64,000 bases of DNA from Nitrospirota bacterium. GTDB taxonomy: Bacteria; Nitrospirota; Thermodesulfovibrionia; Thermodesulfovibrionales; JdFR-88. This document shows positions 61,471 through 64,000 of the stretch, one piece after another; the first letter of the stretch is position 1; every line of letters begins with the position of its first letter. The notes beneath the pieces are model-generated. The model did not search any database and was not told where the DNA came from. It worked only from the letters and a program-made list of their open reading frames with translations. Both the position numbers and the translations under genes were made by a program. Where the stretch lies: positions 1-64,000 of the forward strand of contig JAKBYX010000004.1 of assembly GCA_021840255.1 (NCBI GenBank), read 5' to 3'.

Positions 61471-61803
61471 TTACTTTCCCTTTGCAGGGATCTTTTGAGT
61501 TGGCGCGGGCATGGCAGGCATCTGCTGCATCGGCGCAGGCCTGGTTGCCGCAGTGGGCCTGACTACAGTGCCTCCACCCCGCAGGGATGAGACTGTCAGC
61601 ACAAGGGAGGTCAGCATGAAAAGGGCGGCAAAGACCGTGGTAAGTTTACCAAGGAAGGTCGCAGCGCCGCGGCTGCCGAAAAGGGTCTGGCTGGAGCCGC
61701 CAAAAACCGCGCCCACTTCAGCGCCCTTTCCGCCCTGGACCAGAACAATAAAGATAAGAAAAAAACATATAAGTACATGAATTATGGTTACAAGTATCGT
61801 CAT
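61471..61803 (-). CDS. secG: Preprotein translocase subunit SecG
   Basis: SecG aids SecYE-dependent export. The 110-residue protein has two membrane segments, TILVTIIHVLICFFLIFIVL and KLTTVFAALFMLTSLVLTV, flanking the conserved cytoplasmic loop VQGGKGAEVGAVFGGSSQTLFGSRG. A Pro/Met/Ala-rich C-terminal tail (PAPMQQMPAMPAPTQK) follows. It is 14 bases downstream of tpiA, a pairing common in bacteria. Confidence 0.94.
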   Translation of the reverse strand: MTILVTIIHVLICFFLIFIVLVQGGKGAEVGAVFGGSSQTLFGSRGAATFLGKLTTVFAALFMLTSLVLTVSSLRGGGTVVRPTAATRPAPMQQMPAMPAPTQKIPAKGK

Positions 61804-61817
61804 TTCAGATTTTTTAT

Positions 61818-62573
61818 TTATCCTCTCTTGAACATTACAAGTTTTGAAAAAACCTGCGGATCGAGACTGGCCCCTCCAACGAGCGCGCCATCCACATTGG
61901 GGCCGGCCATGATTTCTTTTACGTTATCGGGCTTTACGCTGCCGCCATAGAGTATCCTGATGTCATCGGCGGCCCCGCCGTATATCTCCTTGACAATGGA
62001 GCGTATGAACCCGTGTGCCTCTTCAGCCTGCGCGGGTGTGGCCGTGACCCCCGTGCCGATGGCCCAGATGGGCTCGTAAGCCAGCACGGTATTTTTAAAT
62101 TCGGCCTCGCCGAACTCCGCAAGTCCTTCCACGACCTGCCGTTTAATCACGTCAAAGGTCCTGTTTGAGTTTCTTTCCTCAAGGGTTTCGCCCATGCAAA
62201 GTATCACGCCAAGGCCTGCCTTTAAAGCTGCTTTGGCTTTTTTGTTCACTATGGCATCGGTCTCATGAAAATACTGTCTGCGCTCCGAGTGGCCGGCGAT
62301 GACAAAAGCGCCTCCCGCGTCCTTTACCATCAGGGGTGAAATCTCACCGGTGAACGCGCCCTGTTCCTCATAAAATACGTCCTGCGCCGCCACAAGGACA
62401 TCAGACCCGGCAAGGGCGGACGCCACCGCGTTAAGGGCGGTAAACGGAGGGGCGATGAGCTTGTCCACATCAGAGGTGTCCTTGATGAGGGGCAAAAACT
62501 GCGAAACATAATCCACCGCCTCCCGGACAGTCTTGTACATCTTCCAATTTGCGGCTATCAGAGGTTTCCTCAT
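61818..62573 (-). CDS. tpiA: Triosephosphate isomerase
   Basis: TpiA interconverts dihydroxyacetone phosphate and glyceraldehyde 3-phosphate. The catalytic residues are all visible: Lys in AANWKMYKT near residue 12, His in VIAGHSERRQYF near 96, and Glu in AYEPIWAIGTG near 167; the phosphate loop YGGSVKPDN follows near 210. The 251-residue length is standard. It heads the minus-strand run tpiA-secG-binding lipoprotein. Confidence 0.97.
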   Translation of the reverse strand: MRKPLIAANWKMYKTVREAVDYVSQFLPLIKDTSDVDKLIAPPFTALNAVASALAGSDVLVAAQDVFYEEQGAFTGEISPLMVKDAGGAFVIAGHSERRQYFHETDAIVNKKAKAALKAGLGVILCMGETLEERNSNRTFDVIKRQVVEGLAEFGEAEFKNTVLAYEPIWAIGTGVTATPAQAEEAHGFIRSIVKEIYGGAADDIRILYGGSVKPDNVKEIMAGPNVDGALVGGASLDPQVFSKLVMFKRG

Positions 62574-62645
62574 CCTAAAAATTTATAGGCAAAAGGCCCG
62601 AAAAGTCAAGTTTTTTGTTCAATTGTGTAAAATATCAAATAAGAA

Positions 62646-63359
62646 ATGGAAGAGCTGGAAAGGGAGTATCTTATTTCCTGTTATGACAAGCGGGTCGGTT
62701 TCCTCGGCAAAACCCCCGCCGCTTTGGGGTGGAGTGAAAAAGGGCAGGCGGCCCGTTACGAGGCCGCCCTCGGATTGTTCGGTTTTGAATCCTTGTCCGG
62801 TTTTGGATCCGTGGATGAACGGGGGGGCTGCGCCGGTGTATCCTGCCCCGGTGCGGTTTCCCTGGCCGATTACGGCTGCGGCATGGGGGATTTTTACGGT
62901 TTTTTGCTCAGGAAGGGTATAAGCGGCATAGATTATTCCGGGTTTGACATAAATCCGGGGCTCATCGGGATAGCAAGGACGCGTTACTTGGGGGGAAAAG
63001 ATCGTTCGGAGAAAAACGGAGATCAAAAAAATGTTTTCTTTGACGTTCTGGACATAGACAGCGGGGAGCTTCCCGGGTTTTACGACTATTCGCTGATATG
63101 CGGGGTTTTCAACCAGAGGGTCGGAGGGGCTTCGGAGGCTGCCAAAAGGTGCATTGAGAAGATGTGGAGAAGGACCAGGAGGGCGCTAGTCTTCGATGCT
63201 CTCTCAGACAAAAAGGACATGGAAAAAGACGCCGCGCTGGAATACTATGGCGCCCGGGAAATGCTGGAGTTCGCGGCCCGGAAGATCCCGGCAGCCAAGG
63301 CAAGCGTGCATGAGGACCTTGTCGAAGGCAGCCTCATCCTGTGTCTTAGGAGGGAATGA
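62646..63359 (+). CDS. SAM-dependent methyltransferase
   Basis: This 237-residue class I methyltransferase has the SAM loop LADYGCGMGDFYGFLLRKG near residue 75 and a later YDYSLICGVFNQRVGG segment in place of the usual DxxxxxVxEH. The substrate is unknown. The ATG at 62646 has no Shine-Dalgarno sequence; TAAAAT at 62628-62633 may be a -10 box. The stop overlaps the ATG of mqnA (ATGATG), so a link to menaquinone synthesis is possible, although it is not a known member of the pathway. Confidence 0.75.
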   Translation: MEELEREYLISCYDKRVGFLGKTPAALGWSEKGQAARYEAALGLFGFESLSGFGSVDERGGCAGVSCPGAVSLADYGCGMGDFYGFLLRKGISGIDYSGFDINPGLIGIARTRYLGGKDRSEKNGDQKNVFFDVLDIDSGELPGFYDYSLICGVFNQRVGGASEAAKRCIEKMWRRTRRALVFDALSDKKDMEKDAALEYYGAREMLEFAARKIPAAKASVHEDLVEGSLILCLRRE

Positions 63360-64000
63360 TGGCACCTATTTATCCTATCAAGACAGGCCCGATATATCCC
63401 CTTAAGATAGGAAGAATATCCTATCTTAATCTATACCCCATATTCCGGGGGCTGGAAAAGACAGTTGAGGAGGAGGGCCGCTACAGGTTTTTTGACGGAC
63501 ATCCGGCCCTGGTCAATTCAAAGCTCCGGAGGGGGTATGTTGACGCAAGCCCCTCTTCCTCGATCGTGTACCTTAAAGCCCCTGCGGATTACAGCCTTAT
63601 CGAGGGCCATTCGATCAGCTCCGACGGCCCAATAAGAAGCATCTACCTTTTCAGCAGACTGCCAATAGTGGAGCTCAGGGGAAAGACAATAGGGATTACC
63701 AACCAGACGGAGACCTCAGCCGCGCTGTTGAAAATAGTATTAAAGAAATTCCTTGGGGTGGATTTTAAGACACGGGTCACCAGGTTTCCCGTGGCCCAAT
63801 CCCTGCAAAGATATGGGGCCTGCCTCTCGATCGGCGATGATGCTATGCTCGCCCGAAAACAGAGGGGAAAAAAGGGCGGTCCGGATGCCTGTTTCATGTA
63901 CGACCTTGGTTTACTCTGGAAGGAAAACACCGGACTGCCTTTTGTATATGCGCTCTGGATAGCGAGGAAGAATTCCGTCTCCCGGAACAAAAAGGCCTTC
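63359..64000 (+). CDS. mqnA: Chorismate dehydratase MqnA, futalosine pathway (runs off the window)
   Basis: MqnA dehydrates chorismate to 3-[(1-carboxyvinyl)oxy]benzoate, the first step of the futalosine route to menaquinone. The family marks GRISYLNLYPIFRGLE, DASPSSSIVYL near residue 62 and TNQTETSAALLKIVLKKFLG near 115 are present; the C-terminus is outside. The N-terminus is extended by about 17 residues and contains a tandem eight-residue unit, PIYPIKTG/PIYPLKIG, not usual for the family. The start codon overlaps the previous gene's stop. A 10-base inverted repeat lies in codons 15-24. Confidence 0.88.
   Translation, partial: MAPIYPIKTGPIYPLKIGRISYLNLYPIFRGLEKTVEEEGRYRFFDGHPALVNSKLRRGYVDASPSSSIVYLKAPADYSLIEGHSISSDGPIRSIYLFSRLPIVELRGKTIGITNQTETSAALLKIVLKKFLGVDFKTRVTRFPVAQSLQRYGACLSIGDDAMLARKQRGKKGGPDACFMYDLGLLWKENTGLPFVYALWIARKNSVSRNKKAF
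63402..63429 (+). repeat. Perfect inverted repeat inside the mqnA 5' coding region
   Basis: TTAAGATAGG (63402-63411) and CCTATCTTAA (63420-63429) are perfect inverses with an eight-base spacer. The mRNA could form a 10-bp hairpin about 43 bases after the start codon, and the DNA could serve as a protein-binding site. Confidence 0.5.

Noticed and set aside
1-64000. CRISPR array, prophage, exosortase/PEP-CTERM system or EPS ABC transporter
   Set aside because: No regular direct repeats with unique spacers, no phage structural genes, no exosortase-like membrane protein with its Cys-Arg-His residues, and no ABC exporter pair were found.

Overview
The window reads as one chromosomal segment of a Gram-negative bacterium of moderate, slightly GC-rich composition. 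The evidence for a Gram-negative envelope is an outer-membrane polysaccharide export lipoprotein, an Lpp-like coiled-coil lipoprotein and several other lipoproteins. An octaheme c-type cytochrome, two sensors with c-type haem motifs in their periplasmic domains, HypA, a ferredoxin, UbiX and MqnA (futalosine route to menaquinone) point to an anaerobic or facultative respiratory lineage. Nitrospirota or a former deltaproteobacterial group would fit, but this is inference; no rRNA gene or other phylogenetic marker settles it.

Layout. 0-6.4 kb: a truncated cfa gene, a DUF2301-type membrane protein, an octaheme cytochrome with a strongly basic C-terminal tail, pncC and ligA. 6.5-35.9 kb: one long exopolysaccharide (EPS) locus of about 25 genes, all on the + strand. 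It opens with an RfaH/NusG-like antiterminator. The assembly block follows: FecR-like protein, OPX export lipoprotein, Wzz/BY-kinase, TPR protein, Wzy and CpsB-type phosphatase. A near-consensus promoter at 14.85 kb then starts the sugar-synthesis block: epimerases, PseB/CapD-like dehydratases, two SqdB-type UDP-sulfoquinovose synthases, Wzx, glycosyltransferases, a deacetylase, a B12/radical-SAM protein, a second Wzy, an aminotransferase and a priming sugar transferase. 35.9-41.4 kb: small housekeeping and envelope genes, with an inverted intergenic repeat around a TPR lipoprotein. 41.4-43.5 kb: an accessory island holding an IS-end-like sequence, a structured leader resembling a c-di-GMP-I (GEMM) riboswitch, a broken beta-helix protein and an AT-rich methyltransferase. 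43.5-50.4 kb: core genes (argS, ilvE, tadA, tRNA-Ser, and the der-yihY-DUF948-ytxH-hypA run). 50.6-55.0 kb: two haem-c sensor proteins, one HD-GYP and one hybrid kinase. 55.0-64.0 kb: leuC, ridA, a TPR protein, glgC, a peptide-binding lipoprotein, secG, tpiA, a methyltransferase and the start of mqnA.

How the genes work together. The EPS locus is a complete Wzx/Wzy system: priming transferase, glycosyltransferases, flippase, polymerases, co-polymerase kinase with its phosphatase, and export lipoprotein. The most informative link is regulatory. The first gene encodes a protein with RfaH-type DNA-contact residues, and a 12-base element matching the RfaH recruitment site (ops, GGCGGTAGCATG) lies in the leader of the second transcription unit, between promoter and first gene. 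Two divergent SqdB homologues predict a polymer carrying a sulfonated sugar. c-di-GMP turnover (HD-GYP protein) and a possible c-di-GMP leader also occur in the window. Several core genes appear to have leaderless mRNAs, with a -10 box 6-10 bases before the start codon and no Shine-Dalgarno sequence.
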